Translations under genes and position numbers: made by a program
Assembly: GCF_000717595.1 (NCBI RefSeq)
Contig: NZ_JNZO01000018.1
Coordinates: 1-64,000 of the forward strand
From: Streptomyces flavochromogenes
GTDB taxonomy: Bacteria > Actinomycetota > Actinomycetes > Streptomycetales > Streptomycetaceae
Direction: 5' to 3'
DNA length: 64,000 nt
Notes under the pieces: generated by a model
The model's input: the letters and a program-made list of their open reading frames with translations, nothing else
What the model was told of the DNA's origin: nothing
Databases searched by the model: none
Shown: positions 25,860-35,984 of the stretch, one piece after another
Numbering within the stretch: position 1 is the first letter of the stretch
Layout: the number at the start of each line of letters is the position of its first letter

Positions 25860-26389
25860 CGGCGGATCTCCTCGGCGAGCCGGTCGAGGCGGGCGGCGGT
25901 CAGTTCCAGCCAGCGCAGGTCCGCTTCCAGGTGGAAGAGGGCGTGGTCGCAGATGAGCTGGTCGGCGAGGTCGCCGTTCTTCTTGCGGCGGGTGAGCTCG
26001 CGCATCAGGCGCAGGTGCTCGGCGCGCTGGGTGTCGAGGAGCTCGGCGGCGCCGCGGCCGGTGAGAAGGGCCAGGACGACCTTGGTGTAGAGCGTCGACT
26101 GGAGGTACGGCTCGGGCTTCTCGGGGGTGGTGAGCCACTGGGCGACATCGGTGATGCCCGCCTCGGTGATGGCGTACCGCTTCCGCTCCGGGCCGCCGCC
26201 CGCCTCGATGCCGTCGACGACGACGAGGCCGTTCTTCAGGAGCCGGGACATGGTCGAGTAGACCTGGCCGTAGTGCAGCGGCCGGTCGTGGCCGAACTTC
26301 TCGTCGAAGGCGCGCTTGAGGTCGTAACCGTGGCGCGGGCCGGACTCCAGGAGTCCCAGGAGGGTGTGACCGATGGACATGCCGGTCAC
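25856..26389 (-). CDS. PadR-family transcriptional repressor
   Basis: The 177-residue protein has a PadR winged helix (SIGHTLLGLLESGPRHGYDLKRAFDEKF, then YGQVYSTMSRLLKNGLV) and the helical C-terminal dimer region (Vir_C-like, about 95-177). PadR proteins repress efflux genes and release DNA when a toxic ligand binds. GTG 26389 and ATG 26380 are possible starts. A perfect palindrome lies right in front of the start, so autoregulation of the whole operon is likely, and the message may have little or no leader. Confidence 0.92.
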   Translation of the reverse strand: MTGMSIGHTLLGLLESGPRHGYDLKRAFDEKFGHDRPLHYGQVYSTMSRLLKNGLVVVDGIEAGGGPERKRYAITEAGITDVAQWLTTPEKPEPYLQSTLYTKVVLALLTGRGAAELLDTQRAEHLRLMRELTRRKKNGDLADQLICDHALFHLEADLRWLELTAARLDRLAEEIRR

Positions 26390-26392
26390 TGT

Positions 26393-26419
26393 ACACGGTG
26401 TGTATACATGCGATGTATA
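26393..26419. promoter_or_regulatory. PadR operator candidate
   Basis: TATACAT-GCG-ATGTATA (26403-26419) is a perfect 7-bp inverted repeat with the ATGT/ACAT cores typical of PadR boxes. Directly beside it TGTACAC-GGT-GTGTATA (26393-26409) forms a second, overlapping near-palindrome with one mismatch. The region is far less GC-rich than its surroundings and touches the PadR start codon, so bound repressor would block transcription initiation. Confidence 0.75.
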
Positions 26420-26660
26420 GCGTTCGGGCGTGGGGCGGGGGAGATCCCGTCACAAAGCGGAACCGCCCCCTCACGCAACCATCGGCCCCGTCCGGGCGTC
26501 GGTTCCTCTGGGTAGGGGTGCTGATTCTCACGTCCTGAAAAGGCGTGATCGGTTGTCCTTTGTCCGCATCGTCGGTGTTAGCTGGCTAGCTGAGCCGATC
26601 CGGCGCGGGGACACGGGCCGAGGCACGCCGGGACACACGACGAGCGGAGCGACAGGACAC

Positions 26661-28880
26661 ATGGGCCGACCGGACAAGAGCAAGGTGAAGAAACGCGGCC
26701 TGCGCCGCTTCTTCTCCTGGAAGAAGCTCCTGGGCACCTTCTTCGTGGTCTGCCTGCTCGCCATGGGCGCCCTGTACGTCGTCTACCTCTTGGTCCCGGT
26801 GCCGACGGCCAACGCCGAGGCGACGATGCAGAGCAACATCTACAAGTACGCCGACGGCAAGGTCCTCGCCCGCACCGGCAAGATCAACCGCGAGATCGTC
26901 GGCCTCGACAAGATCCCCCTGAAGGTCCAGAAGGCGTTCGTCGCCGCGGAGAACAAGACCTTCTACAGGGACAACGGCGTCGACATCAAGGGCACCACCC
27001 GTGCCGCCTGGTCCACCATCACCGGCAAGGGCAAGCAGGGTGGTTCGACCATCACCCAGCAGTACGTCAAGAACTACTACCTGAGCCAGGACCAGACCGC
27101 GACGCGCAAGCTCAAGGAAATGGTCATCGCCATCAAGGTCGACCAGCAGTCGAGCAAGAGCGAGATCCTCGCCGGGTACATGAACACCAGCTTCTACGGC
27201 CGCAGCGCCTACGGCATACAGGCCGCCGCCCGCTCGTACTACGGAGTCGACGCCACCCAGCTCACCACCGCCCAGGGCGCCTACCTCGCCTCGCTGCTCC
27301 AGGCGCCCAACCAGTACGACTGGACCTCCGCGAGCGCCACCGGCCGCAAGCTCGTCGAGGAACGGTGGAACTACGTCCTCGACAACATGGTCGGCGAGGG
27401 CTGGCTCCCCGAGTCCGAGCGCGCCGCCATGAAGTTCCCCGTCCCGCAGAAGCCCAAGCCCCTCCCCGGCATGGAGGGCCAGACCGGCTACATCGTCGAG
27501 GCCGCCAACCAGGAGCTGGTGCGCCAGGGCGTCAGCGAGGAGGACATCAAGGCCGGCGGCTGGACGATCACCCTCTCCATCGACGCGAAGCGGCAGAAGG
27601 ACCTCGTCAAGGCCGTCGACCGGCAGCTGGAGGCCAAGCTCGACCGCAAGGGCGACAAGAAGGACGCCACCGTCCAGGCCGGCGCCACCTCCGTCGACCC
27701 GAAGACCGGCGAGGTCGTCGCGATGTACGGCGGCGTCGGCGCCACCGAGCACTGGACGTCCAACGCGACGCGCCGCGACTACCAGCCCGCCTCCACCTTC
27801 AAGCCGATCGTCCTCGCCTCCGCGCTCGAGAACCGCTCGGTCACCCAGGACGGGCGGGAGATCGGCCTCGGCACGATCTACGACGGCACCAGCAAGCGCA
27901 AGGTCGTCGGCAGCGACATCCCCTTCGCGCCGGAGAACGAGGACGACGACGACTACGGCCCCGTCACCGTTCAGAAGGCCACCAACAGCTCCATCAACTC
28001 CGTCTACGCGCAGATGATCGTGGACGTCGGCCCCGCCAGGACCAAGGAGACCGCCCTCGCCCTCGGCATGAAGGACGGCGCGGACTTCGGCACGACCCCC
28101 GCCATGTCCCTCGGCACCATGGGCGCCTCCACGATGGACATGGCCGGCGTCTACGCCACGCTCGACAACCACGGCAAGAAGGTCACCCCGACCCTCGTGA
28201 AGGCCGCCGTGCACAAGGACCGCACGCTCTCCCCCGCCAAGGGGATCGGCGGACAGGTCATCAGCCGCGAGGCCGCCGACACCGTCACCCAGGCCATGAC
28301 GGGCGTCGTGCGGAACGGTTCCGGCACGCGCGCCGCCGGAGACTACGAGGCCGCGGGCAAGACCGGCACCTCCGAGAACAACCGCTCCGCCTGGTTCGTG
28401 GGCTACACCCCCGAACTCGTCACCGCCGTCGCCCTCTTCGGCGAGGACACCAAGGGCAACCAGGTCACCCTCACCGACACCATCAACCGGGGCCGCGCCA
28501 ACGGCGGCCGTACGCCGGCCCAGATCTGGGGCGACTACACCACCGGCGCCCTCGACGGCGGCTCCGACGCCTCCTTCGACCTGGAGACCGACGGCTCGGC
28601 CACCGTCGACCCGGACCCGACGCCCACCGGCAGCACCGAGCCGACGGAGGAGCCGACGACCGAGGAGCCGACGCAGGAGCCGACCACGCGGTCCCCGGGC
28701 CCGACGCCGCCGCCGACCTCCACGGCCACCACACCGCCGGAACCGACGCGCGACCCGGCCACCACACCGCCGGAGCCCACGATCGACCCGCCGGTCACCG
28801 ACGAGCCGTCACCGCCGCCGTCGATCGAGCCGCCGGACCCGGACACCAGCCAGGGCGGCAGCGAGCGGACGCCGCGGTAG
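26661..28880 (+). CDS. Class A penicillin-binding protein
   Basis: The 739-residue protein has a basic cytoplasmic N-terminus, one membrane helix (about 22-45), a GT51 glycosyltransferase domain (about 60-235, with AAENKTFYRDNGVD and GGSTITQQYVKN) and a transpeptidase domain (about 340-610). The transpeptidase motifs are STFK, SIN (NSSINSVYAQ) and KTGT. Its end is a long threonine/proline/glutamate-rich tail without PASTA domains. It polymerises and cross-links peptidoglycan. Beta-lactams would be expected to acylate the serine of STFK. Confidence 0.95.
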   Translation: MGRPDKSKVKKRGLRRFFSWKKLLGTFFVVCLLAMGALYVVYLLVPVPTANAEATMQSNIYKYADGKVLARTGKINREIVGLDKIPLKVQKAFVAAENKTFYRDNGVDIKGTTRAAWSTITGKGKQGGSTITQQYVKNYYLSQDQTATRKLKEMVIAIKVDQQSSKSEILAGYMNTSFYGRSAYGIQAAARSYYGVDATQLTTAQGAYLASLLQAPNQYDWTSASATGRKLVEERWNYVLDNMVGEGWLPESERAAMKFPVPQKPKPLPGMEGQTGYIVEAANQELVRQGVSEEDIKAGGWTITLSIDAKRQKDLVKAVDRQLEAKLDRKGDKKDATVQAGATSVDPKTGEVVAMYGGVGATEHWTSNATRRDYQPASTFKPIVLASALENRSVTQDGREIGLGTIYDGTSKRKVVGSDIPFAPENEDDDDYGPVTVQKATNSSINSVYAQMIVDVGPARTKETALALGMKDGADFGTTPAMSLGTMGASTMDMAGVYATLDNHGKKVTPTLVKAAVHKDRTLSPAKGIGGQVISREAADTVTQAMTGVVRNGSGTRAAGDYEAAGKTGTSENNRSAWFVGYTPELVTAVALFGEDTKGNQVTLTDTINRGRANGGRTPAQIWGDYTTGALDGGSDASFDLETDGSATVDPDPTPTGSTEPTEEPTTEEPTQEPTTRSPGPTPPPTSTATTPPEPTRDPATTPPEPTIDPPVTDEPSPPPSIEPPDPDTSQGGSERTPR

Positions 28881-28888
28881 CGACACGA

Positions 28889-28919
28889 AAGGGCCGGACC
28901 CCCGGGGGGTCCGGCCCTT
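28889..28919 (+). terminator. Terminator after the PBP gene
   Basis: AAGGGCCGGACCCC and GGGGTCCGGCCCTT form a perfect long stem with a very small loop, 9 bases after the stop, followed by CTC. Confidence 0.85.
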
Positions 28920-28925
28920 CTCGCC

Positions 28926-29008
28926 GCGTCCACGACGGTGCTGCGTCCACGCGGTGCTGGGTCCACGACTGCGCCGCGTCCGCGACGGCACCGTGTCCAC
29001 GACCTCCC
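28926..29008 (+). repeat. 17-bp degenerate tandem repeat
   Basis: A unit like GCGTCCACGACGGTGCT recurs at about 28926, 28943, 28959, 28976 and 28993, so the period is 16-17 bases. It lies between the PBP terminator and the end of the convergent phosphatase gene. Confidence 0.75.
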
Positions 29009-29045
29009 AGCGCGGCCACGACCGACCTGGCCGAGCGTGACCCGG

Positions 29046-31010
29046 CTACGACTGACTCGGAGTCGCCAGCTCGAACCAGACCACCTTGCCGCCCGAGAGC
29101 CTGGTCGCCCCCCACCGCCGTGCCAGCCGGTTCACCAGGAACAGACCGCGCCCGCCCTCGTCGGTGTCGCGCGCCCGCCGCTGCCGGGGCAGCTGCGGCG
29201 AGTCGTCGCCGACCTCGCAGCGCAGCACGTCCGTCCGCAGCAGCCGCAGCGTCACCGGCCGTTCCGCGTACCGCACGGCGTTGGTCACGACCTCGCTGAT
29301 CAGCAGCTCGACCGAGTCCGTCAGCTCCTCCAGGTCCCAGCGGGCGAGCGCCCGCCGGGCGAGCCGCCGGGCCCGCCCCGGGGCCGCGTCCTCCGGCTCC
29401 AGGAACCAGTACGCCACGTCGCTCGGCGCGATGCCGTCGAACCGCGCCGCGAGCAGCGCGATGTCGTCGTCCCGGTCACCGGGACCCAGCATGTCCAGCA
29501 CGTCGTCGCAGAGCGCCTCCAGGGGCGGCGAGTGGTCCGGCCCGGTCAGCTGCGCCGTCGCCGCGAGGCGCTCCCGCAGCTGCTCGATGCCGGTCCACAC
29601 GTCCCGCAGCCGGGACTCGACCAGACCGTCCGTGTAGAGCAGCAGCGTGGCACCGGCCGGGGCGTCCAGCTCGACCGCCTCGAAGTCCACGCCGCCGACG
29701 CCGATCGGGGCACCCGGGGGCACCCGCAGCACCTCGGCGCGGCCGCCCAGGTGGAGGAGTATCGGTGGGGGATGGCCGGCGTTGGCCACGGTGATCCGGT
29801 GCGAGACCGGGTCGTACACCGCGTACATGCAGGTCGCCATCCGGTTCTCGCCGAGCCGCTGCGCCTGCTCGTCCAGGTGGTGCAGGACCTCCTGCGGCGG
29901 CAGGTCGAGCCCGGCCAGGGTCTGCGCGGTCGTGCGCAGCTGGCCCATGATCGCCGCCGAGGTCATCGAGTGGCCCATCACGTCGCCGACGACCAGCGCG
30001 ACCCGGCTGCCGGGCAGCGGGATCGCGTCGTACCAGTCGCCGCCCACCCGGGCCGTCTCGGCCGCCGGCAGATAGCGCGAGGCCAGCTTGACGCCGGTCG
30101 GCTGCGGCAGCGAGTCCGGCAGCATCGTCCGCTGCAGCTCGTCCGCGATGTACGCCTCACGGCCGTACAGCACGGCCTTGTCGATGCCGAGCGCGGTGTG
30201 CGTGGCCAGCTGCGCCGCGACGAGCAGGTCGTTCGGCTCGAAGCCGGCCCGCTCGGGGCGGCGCAGGAACACGGCGGCGCCGATCACCCGGCGCCGGCCG
30301 CGCAGCGGCGCGAGGACGGCCCGCAGCCCGCCGGGCAGCGGATGCTCGGGGCCGAGGAGTTCGGCCAGCGCGGTCTTGGCGGCGGCGGAGTCGCCGAACA
30401 CCGGCCGCACCCCGCGCAGGACCTCGGCCAGCGCCCCACCGGACCGCACCTCGCAGAGTTCGGCCGCGGGGGTCGGATCCGGATCGGGTACGAGGACGAG
30501 CTCCTCGCCCTCCAGATCGCTTAACCGGAGCCGGTCCGTGCGGCGCAGCCGCAACACGAACGGCGCGACCGGCCGCTCGTCGCCCACCGGCAGCGGGTCG
30601 CGGAGGTAGACCAGGATCTCGTCGGAGAAGGTCGGCACCGTCGCCCGGCACAGCCCGAGCACGATCTCGTCCAGGTCGATGCCGCGGGCGATGCGCCGCG
30701 TCGCCGCCCCGACGAAGCGAAGCTTCTCGCCCTCGCGCCGCGCGACGGTGTCCCCGCCGCGTCCGCCGCCCTGGAGCTGCGCCGACACGGCGACGGCCAT
30801 GGTTCCCGGGCCGCCGGGGGCCGTGGGCGGCGTGGGCGGGGGCGCGTCCGCGCCCGGGGAGGCGGCGGCCGCCGGGCCCGCCGGCCCGCCCGGCTGTGCG
30901 GGCACGTCGGAGGGCAGGCCGGCCGCTGCCTCCTGGCGAGGGCGCGCGCGTTCCTGCGACCGGGCAGCCAGGGGCTGCCGGCCTTCGTGGGAGGTGGGAT
31001 GCTCCGTCAC
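29046..31010 (-). CDS. SpoIIE-type serine phosphatase with GAF and kinase-like ATPase domains
   Basis: The 654-residue protein starts at GTG with a disordered Pro/Ala-rich segment (to about 75). It then has a GAF-like sensor (about 90-275), a PP2C/SpoIIE phosphatase (about 310-505, with VGGDWYDAIPLPGSR, VGDVMGHS and LLLYTDGLVE) and an RsbW-like ATPase domain (about 520-650, with LISEVVTNAVRYA and GRGLFLVNRLA). Such proteins combine anti-sigma kinase and phosphatase activity to control partner switching in stress or development. The partner is unknown; none is encoded beside it. Confidence 0.9.
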   Translation of the reverse strand: MTEHPTSHEGRQPLAARSQERARPRQEAAAGLPSDVPAQPGGPAGPAAAASPGADAPPPTPPTAPGGPGTMAVAVSAQLQGGGRGGDTVARREGEKLRFVGAATRRIARGIDLDEIVLGLCRATVPTFSDEILVYLRDPLPVGDERPVAPFVLRLRRTDRLRLSDLEGEELVLVPDPDPTPAAELCEVRSGGALAEVLRGVRPVFGDSAAAKTALAELLGPEHPLPGGLRAVLAPLRGRRRVIGAAVFLRRPERAGFEPNDLLVAAQLATHTALGIDKAVLYGREAYIADELQRTMLPDSLPQPTGVKLASRYLPAAETARVGGDWYDAIPLPGSRVALVVGDVMGHSMTSAAIMGQLRTTAQTLAGLDLPPQEVLHHLDEQAQRLGENRMATCMYAVYDPVSHRITVANAGHPPPILLHLGGRAEVLRVPPGAPIGVGGVDFEAVELDAPAGATLLLYTDGLVESRLRDVWTGIEQLRERLAATAQLTGPDHSPPLEALCDDVLDMLGPGDRDDDIALLAARFDGIAPSDVAYWFLEPEDAAPGRARRLARRALARWDLEELTDSVELLISEVVTNAVRYAERPVTLRLLRTDVLRCEVGDDSPQLPRQRRARDTDEGGRGLFLVNRLARRWGATRLSGGKVVWFELATPSQS

Positions 31011-31321
31011 GCGTGGGATTCCGTCCGTCCGGGCCGGTGGTGCGATGCACTCGCTCTTCTCGCCGATGCCGCGCCTTCGGCGGGGCTAAACCCCTTGTGT
31101 GCGGTGGATGTGAAGGCTCCGCGAGCGGCGGCACCAGCGGGGGTCGGAACACCCGGGCAGACGTCCGGCACTGCTCTCCCCCTCGTGGATGACTTCTGGT
31201 CAGGTCCTGCGCTGCGTTCGGTCGTTGACGTGCTGCTCGGTCGGTCTGACGTGCCGTTCGGACCGCCTCTGCCGTGCGGAGGACGATCCTACGTTTGAAC
31301 CCCGGGGGCGCATCAAGGGTC
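31011..31321. other. 311-base gap between the phosphatase and DUF402 genes
   Basis: No gene or clear hairpin is seen. It should hold the promoter of the phosphatase gene (transcribed leftwards), because the gene upstream on the same strand ends at its right edge. Confidence 0.4.
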
Positions 31322-31987
31322 TCACGGTGCCGTGTGGGCCGGAGTGCGGTCCCAGTCGGCCGGCAGCTCCGGAACCCGCCATGCCGGATCGGGCCGCCAG
31401 TTCTCCCAGCCGTCCGAGAACGGTGCCCCCCACGCCTTGATGCGGTCCACCGCCCGCTGCCCGGCGCCACGCACGCGTGCGGCCTGTTCCGGACCCATCA
31501 GGCCGGACCGCTGCGCCTGCGCGAACTCGTCCTCGTCCCGCCACAGCCAGCTGTGGTCGGGGTAGACGGAGATGTCGAGGAAGTGGTCCTCGGAGTCGAA
31601 GCCGCCGGACCAGCGGACCCGCGGCTCCTCCAGGTTCACGTACCAGCTGCGGAAGCGCCAGCCGCGCTCCCAGAACAGCCACACCGACCACGGCTCGCCG
31701 GGCCTCGCCAACTTCAGGACGCCGCTGCCGGACCACCGCGCAAGTTCCGTGGTGCGCGGCGCGGTGTAGCGGGTGGCGAGGGGCTCCTCGTGCACGGGTG
31801 TGCCGTCGGCGAGCACCGGGCGGACGCATTCCGTGCCGGGCGCCATCCAGACCGCGAGGAGGTCCGGTGTGTCCTGGACGACCGTCACCGGCCGACAGAT
31901 GTGCACGTCTCCGGTGCCGTTGCCGCGGTAGCGCCAGAGGATGTGCTCCCCCGGCGCCCAATGCTGAGAGCCGCCCGATCCTGTCAT
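31322..31987 (-). CDS. DUF402 (FomD-like) family protein
   Basis: The 221-residue protein has the DUF402 core (FRSWYVNLEEPRVRW and FDSEDHFLDISVYPDHSW) with conserved Asp/Glu residues that bind metal in FomD, a nucleotidyl-phosphonate hydrolase. The physiological substrate in Streptomyces without fosfomycin genes is not known, but a nucleotide diphosphatase activity is plausible. In S. coelicolor a gene of this kind sits beside fumC, as here. Confidence 0.82.
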   Translation of the reverse strand: MTGSGGSQHWAPGEHILWRYRGNGTGDVHICRPVTVVQDTPDLLAVWMAPGTECVRPVLADGTPVHEEPLATRYTAPRTTELARWSGSGVLKLARPGEPWSVWLFWERGWRFRSWYVNLEEPRVRWSGGFDSEDHFLDISVYPDHSWLWRDEDEFAQAQRSGLMGPEQAARVRGAGQRAVDRIKAWGAPFSDGWENWRPDPAWRVPELPADWDRTPAHTAP

Positions 31988-32059
31988 GCGCAGATCTTAG
32001 GGGCGCGCTCCCACGACCGCAGCGGCATGGATCACGGATGAGTCATACGAGCATGTCCG

Positions 32060-33469
32060 TCACGGGCGCGTCATCCGCAGCACGTCCAGGGCCTCGTCCA
32101 GCTGCTCGACCGTCAGGTCGCCGCGCTCCACGTACCCGGACTCCAGTACCACCTCGCGGATGGTCTTCCGTTCGGCCAGCGACTTCTTCGCGACCTTGGC
32201 GGCCTCCTCGTAGCCGATGTACTTGTTCAGCGGGGTGACCACGGACGGCGAGGACTCGGCGTACTCGCGGGCCCGCTCGACGTTGGCCGTGATCCCGTCG
32301 ACCGTGCGGTCGGCGAGCAGCCGGGATGCGTGGGACAGGAGTCGTACGGACTCCAGGAGGTTCTTGGCCATCACCGGCAGCATCACGTTGAGCTCGAAGT
32401 TCCCGGCCGCTCCGGCCACCGCCACCGTGGTGTCGTTTCCGGTCACCTGCGCGGCGACCATGAGGACCGCCTCGGGGATCACCGGGTTCACCTTGCCGGG
32501 CATGATCGACGAGCCGGGCTGGAGGTCGGGGAGGTTGATCTCGGCGAGGCCCGTGCGGGGTCCGCTGGCCATCCAGCGCAGATCGTTGGAGATCTTGGTG
32601 AGGGAGACCGCGACGGTACGGAGCTGCCCGGACGTCTCCACCAGGGCGTCCCGGGCGCCCTGCGCCTCGAAGTGGTCGCGGGCCTCGGTCAGGGGCAGGC
32701 CGGTCGCGCGGGCGACCTCCGTGATGACGGCCGCGGAGAAGCCGGCCGGGGTGTTGATGCCGGTGCCCACCGCCGTACCGCCGAGGGGGAGTTCGGCGAG
32801 CCGGGGGAGAGCGGAGCGCAGCCGCTCGACGCCGTACCTGATCTGCGCCGCGTAGCCGCCGAACTCCTGGCCGAGGGTGACCGGGGTGGCGTCCATGAGG
32901 TGCGTACGGCCGGACTTCACCACCGACGCGAATTCGGCCGATTTTCGCTCAAGGGAAGCGGCCAGATGGTCGAGGGCGGGGATCAGGTCGCGGGTGACGG
33001 CGCCGGTGGCCGCGATGTGGATCGAGGACGGGAAGACGTCGTTGGAGGACTGCGAGGCGTTCACATGGTCGTTGGGGTGGACCTCGCGGCCCTCGGGGAG
33101 TCGCTCGGTGGCGAGGGTGGCGATCACCTCGTTGGTGTTCATGTTGGACGAGGTGCCGGAGCCGGTCTGGAAGACGTCCACCGGGAAGTGCTCGTCCCAG
33201 CGCCCCTCGGCGACCTCCGCCGCCGCCGAGGCGATGGCCTCGGCGCGGTCCCGGTCGATGACGCCGAGCTCCGCGTTGACCTGGGCGGCGGCGGCCTTGA
33301 TCCGGGCGAGGGCCTCGATGTGGGCGCGCTCGAGACGCTGCCCGGAGACCGGGAAGTTCTCCACGGCGCGCTGTGTCTGGGCCCGCCACTTGGCGTGTGC
33401 GGGGACCCGCACCTCACCCATGGAGTCGTGCTCGATCCGGTAACCGTCGGCCTGGTCCGTGTCGTTCAT
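32060..33469 (-). CDS. fumC: Class II fumarate hydratase FumC
   Basis: The 469-residue protein has the fumarase/aspartase superfamily signature [11 protein letters not shown], plus SSNDVFPS and [10 protein letters not shown]. It is an iron-free homotetramer that interconverts fumarate and malate in the TCA cycle, and tolerates oxidative stress. A separate class I enzyme is encoded 3.3 kb away. Confidence 0.96.
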   Translation of the reverse strand: MNDTDQADGYRIEHDSMGEVRVPAHAKWRAQTQRAVENFPVSGQRLERAHIEALARIKAAAAQVNAELGVIDRDRAEAIASAAAEVAEGRWDEHFPVDVFQTGSGTSSNMNTNEVIATLATERLPEGREVHPNDHVNASQSSNDVFPSSIHIAATGAVTRDLIPALDHLAASLERKSAEFASVVKSGRTHLMDATPVTLGQEFGGYAAQIRYGVERLRSALPRLAELPLGGTAVGTGINTPAGFSAAVITEVARATGLPLTEARDHFEAQGARDALVETSGQLRTVAVSLTKISNDLRWMASGPRTGLAEINLPDLQPGSSIMPGKVNPVIPEAVLMVAAQVTGNDTTVAVAGAAGNFELNVMLPVMAKNLLESVRLLSHASRLLADRTVDGITANVERAREYAESSPSVVTPLNKYIGYEEAAKVAKKSLAERKTIREVVLESGYVERGDLTVEQLDEALDVLRMTRP

Positions 33470-33575
33470 GTTCCTCAACCTCCTATGAAAGATGAGCACT
33501 TGTCTTGTTCGATGTATTCCCATCGGGCGTACCGGCCAGTAAAAACCGTGGGTAACCCCACTTCCAGGAGGCGCA

Positions 33576-35114
33576 ATGACGCGCACCAGGTACAGACACC
33601 GCTGGCCCATCGCCGTCGTCGCCGCGGCCGCCGCCGCGCTCGGCACGATGACCGCGGCCGCCCCCGCCGGAGCGGCCGGCACGGGTACCACCGGCGCCAC
33701 GGCGGTGACCGCCGCCGTACCGCTCCCGCCCGCCCTCGAGGCGATCCGCGCCGCCGAGGCCACCAAGATCTACGGCAGCCCCGAGGAGCGCCCGCTCGCC
33801 CAGCGCAGGACCGGCCTGATCTCGCTCGGCGACAGCGAGATCTCCGGCGAGGGGGTCGGCACCTACGAGCCCCCCACCAACGGTCCCACCAACTGGTGCC
33901 ACCGCTCGCCCGACGCCGCCATCCACCGCACCGGAATCCCCGCGGACCTCACGTTCAACGTGTCCTGCTCCGGCGCGTACACCGGCAACATCCGGATCGG
34001 CGGCTCGAAGCAGTACGCCGACGAACTCGTCCAGAGCGACAACCTGGCCGTCAAGGCGCGCAACACCCGGATCAAGATGATCACACTGGTCGCCGGGGCC
34101 AACGACGACCTGCAGTTCGGGCCCGTCATGACCGACTGCGTCCAGCGCTATCTGCTCCTCCAGGGAGCCTGCGAGCCCACGTACGCGGGAGGCTGGCAGG
34201 CCCGCGTCGACGCGCTTGTCCCCAAGGTCGAGCAGACCGTCCGCGACCTCAAGACCGTGATGCGCGACGCCGGTTACGCCGACGGCGACTACAAGCTCGT
34301 CGTCATGGGCTACCCCAGCCCGATCGGCCCCGACTTCCGCGACAACCCCGGCTTCCCCGGGAAACTGGTCTGCGGCGGACTCGGCTACGACTCCGACACC
34401 GTCTGGGGCCGCAACACCGCCGTCCCCGCCTTCGAGCGCGGCATGCGCGCGGCGGCCGCCTCCACCGGAGCCGTCTACCTCGACAACTCGCGTCTCTTCC
34501 ACGGCCACGAGGTCTGCATGGAGGACGCCTGGGCCCGCGGTCTCTACATCGACCTCTCCAAGCCCGGGACCCCGGACGAGAACTCCGTACGGCAGTCCTT
34601 CCACCCCAACGCGCGCGGGCACGCCGCCTTCGCGTCCTGCCTCACCCAGATCTACAACTCGGGCGCGCGTGAGGCCGGTTGCGCCGACGTGAACTCCTCG
34701 GGCACGCCGACCCTCTTCCCGCTCGCCTGGGACGACGCCTACAAGCCGCTGAAGAACCAGGCCACCGGCGACTGTCTGGACGTCGACGCGGCCGCCTCGG
34801 CCAACGGCACCGCCGTCCTCGGCTGGGACTGCCACGGCGGCCGCAACCAGGGCTGGTGGTACGACTCCACCCGGCGCACCGTCCACACCCAGCTGACCCA
34901 GGACCGCTGCCTGGACGTGCCCGCGTCCGGCTATCAGACGGGCAAGGCGCTCGTCCTGTGGAACTGCCACGGCGGTGCCAACCAGAGGTTCGTCCGCGAC
35001 GGCGCCACGATCCGCCCGGCCGACGCGACCGGTCTCTGCCTCACCCAGAGCGCGGCGAAGCAGCCGATCAGGCTCCAGACCTGCGACGGCTCGGCGAACC
35101 AGAGGTTCGCGTAG
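33576..35114 (+). CDS. Secreted SGNH/GDSL hydrolase with ricin-type lectin domain
   Basis: The 512-residue protein has a signal peptide (to about residue 34) and an SGNH hydrolase domain. The blocks are ISLGDSE (Ser87), GxxN-like GAND and the late SFHPNARGH with the catalytic Asp/His pair. A C-terminal ricin B beta-trefoil (about 385-512) carries QxW-type repeats (NQGWW, NQRFV, NQRFA) and paired cysteines. It probably deacylates a lipid or polysaccharide ester that the lectin domain holds. Its promoter must lie in the 106 bases between it and the divergent fumC. Confidence 0.9.
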   Translation: MTRTRYRHRWPIAVVAAAAAALGTMTAAAPAGAAGTGTTGATAVTAAVPLPPALEAIRAAEATKIYGSPEERPLAQRRTGLISLGDSEISGEGVGTYEPPTNGPTNWCHRSPDAAIHRTGIPADLTFNVSCSGAYTGNIRIGGSKQYADELVQSDNLAVKARNTRIKMITLVAGANDDLQFGPVMTDCVQRYLLLQGACEPTYAGGWQARVDALVPKVEQTVRDLKTVMRDAGYADGDYKLVVMGYPSPIGPDFRDNPGFPGKLVCGGLGYDSDTVWGRNTAVPAFERGMRAAAASTGAVYLDNSRLFHGHEVCMEDAWARGLYIDLSKPGTPDENSVRQSFHPNARGHAAFASCLTQIYNSGAREAGCADVNSSGTPTLFPLAWDDAYKPLKNQATGDCLDVDAAASANGTAVLGWDCHGGRNQGWWYDSTRRTVHTQLTQDRCLDVPASGYQTGKALVLWNCHGGANQRFVRDGATIRPADATGLCLTQSAAKQPIRLQTCDGSANQRFA

Positions 35115-35135
35115 CCGGCGTCCGTTCCCGCACGA

Positions 35136-35171
35136 CCGTGGCCCCCGTCCGTGATCGGACGGGGGCCACGG
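35136..35171. terminator. Bidirectional terminator after the SGNH hydrolase gene
   Basis: CCGTGGCCCCCGTCCG (35136-35151) pairs perfectly with CGGACGGGGGCCACGG (35156-35171) around a TGAT loop. A convergent lipoprotein gene ends 35 bases further on. Confidence 0.9.
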
Positions 35172-35205
35172 CCGTGCCCGGGTGTGGAGACGGGTGCGCG
35201 CGGGC

Positions 35206-35865
35206 TCAGAGTGTCCTGAGCGTGGTCCTGGCCAGCTCGTAGGCCGGGATCATCGCCCGGTGCTCCGCGGTGTCGAGCCCGCCGAGGTGCACGATCACCG
35301 CCCCCTCCGGCGTCGAGACGGCGAAGGCGCGCTCCTCCTTCGACTCCTCCGTCAGCTTGTCGAAGACGGTGTACGTCACCTCGGTGACGGGCCCCGAGCC
35401 GGACCCGCTCTCCTTGTAGGTGACCTCGGAGGTGTTCCGCTCGGCCTTCACGAACCCTTCGAGGGCCGTCCTGGCCGAGCCCTTCCGGGCCGTCCACACC
35501 CGCAGGAAGCCCACGTGCCCGGCCGGCTTGGCGTCGACCTCGCAGCGAACGGTGGCCGGCCCCTGCCGGGTGAGCGCCGCGAACTCCGGGTTCTCGGGGT
35601 CCTCGATCGCCTTCGGCGTCCACTTCTCCGCCACCCCGAAGGAGACGGGCAGCACGCAGGCCGTCCCCGGACCGCCGACGGTCTGACGGGACGCGGCGGC
35701 CGGCGCCTTCGTGGCGGCCGCGGGCGCCTCCGTCGGGGGCGCCGCCGTGGGCCGTGCGCCCTGCGTGACCCCGGGCAGAGGCTCGACGTCGCCGCAGCCG
35801 GCGAGCAGCAGCCCCGCCGCCAGGGTGGCGGCGACCGGGGCCAGGGTCCGTATCGGGGATCTCAT
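35206..35865 (-). CDS. Lipoprotein of unknown function
   Basis: The 219-residue protein has a lipoprotein signal peptide with lipobox LLLAGC. An Ala/Pro/Thr linker (about 30-65) follows, then a globular domain with two cysteines (ACVLPV and VRCEVDA). The pattern fits small surface lipoproteins of actinobacteria, and I recognise no catalytic motif. ATG 35865 was chosen for its direct continuation into the signal peptide. Confidence 0.75.
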   Translation of the reverse strand: MRSPIRTLAPVAATLAAGLLLAGCGDVEPLPGVTQGARPTAAPPTEAPAAATKAPAAASRQTVGGPGTACVLPVSFGVAEKWTPKAIEDPENPEFAALTRQGPATVRCEVDAKPAGHVGFLRVWTARKGSARTALEGFVKAERNTSEVTYKESGSGSGPVTEVTYTVFDKLTEESKEERAFAVSTPEGAVIVHLGGLDTAEHRAMIPAYELARTTLRTL

Positions 35866-35984
35866 GCGCGTCAGCGTAGTGCCGGGCCGCGGACCCGACC
35901 CCGGACGGGGACTGTTCGAAGCTGGAGTTCCGGATCGCCGGGTGAGCCGCCCGGACGGAGTCCGGGCCTGCCCGCCCATGGTGT

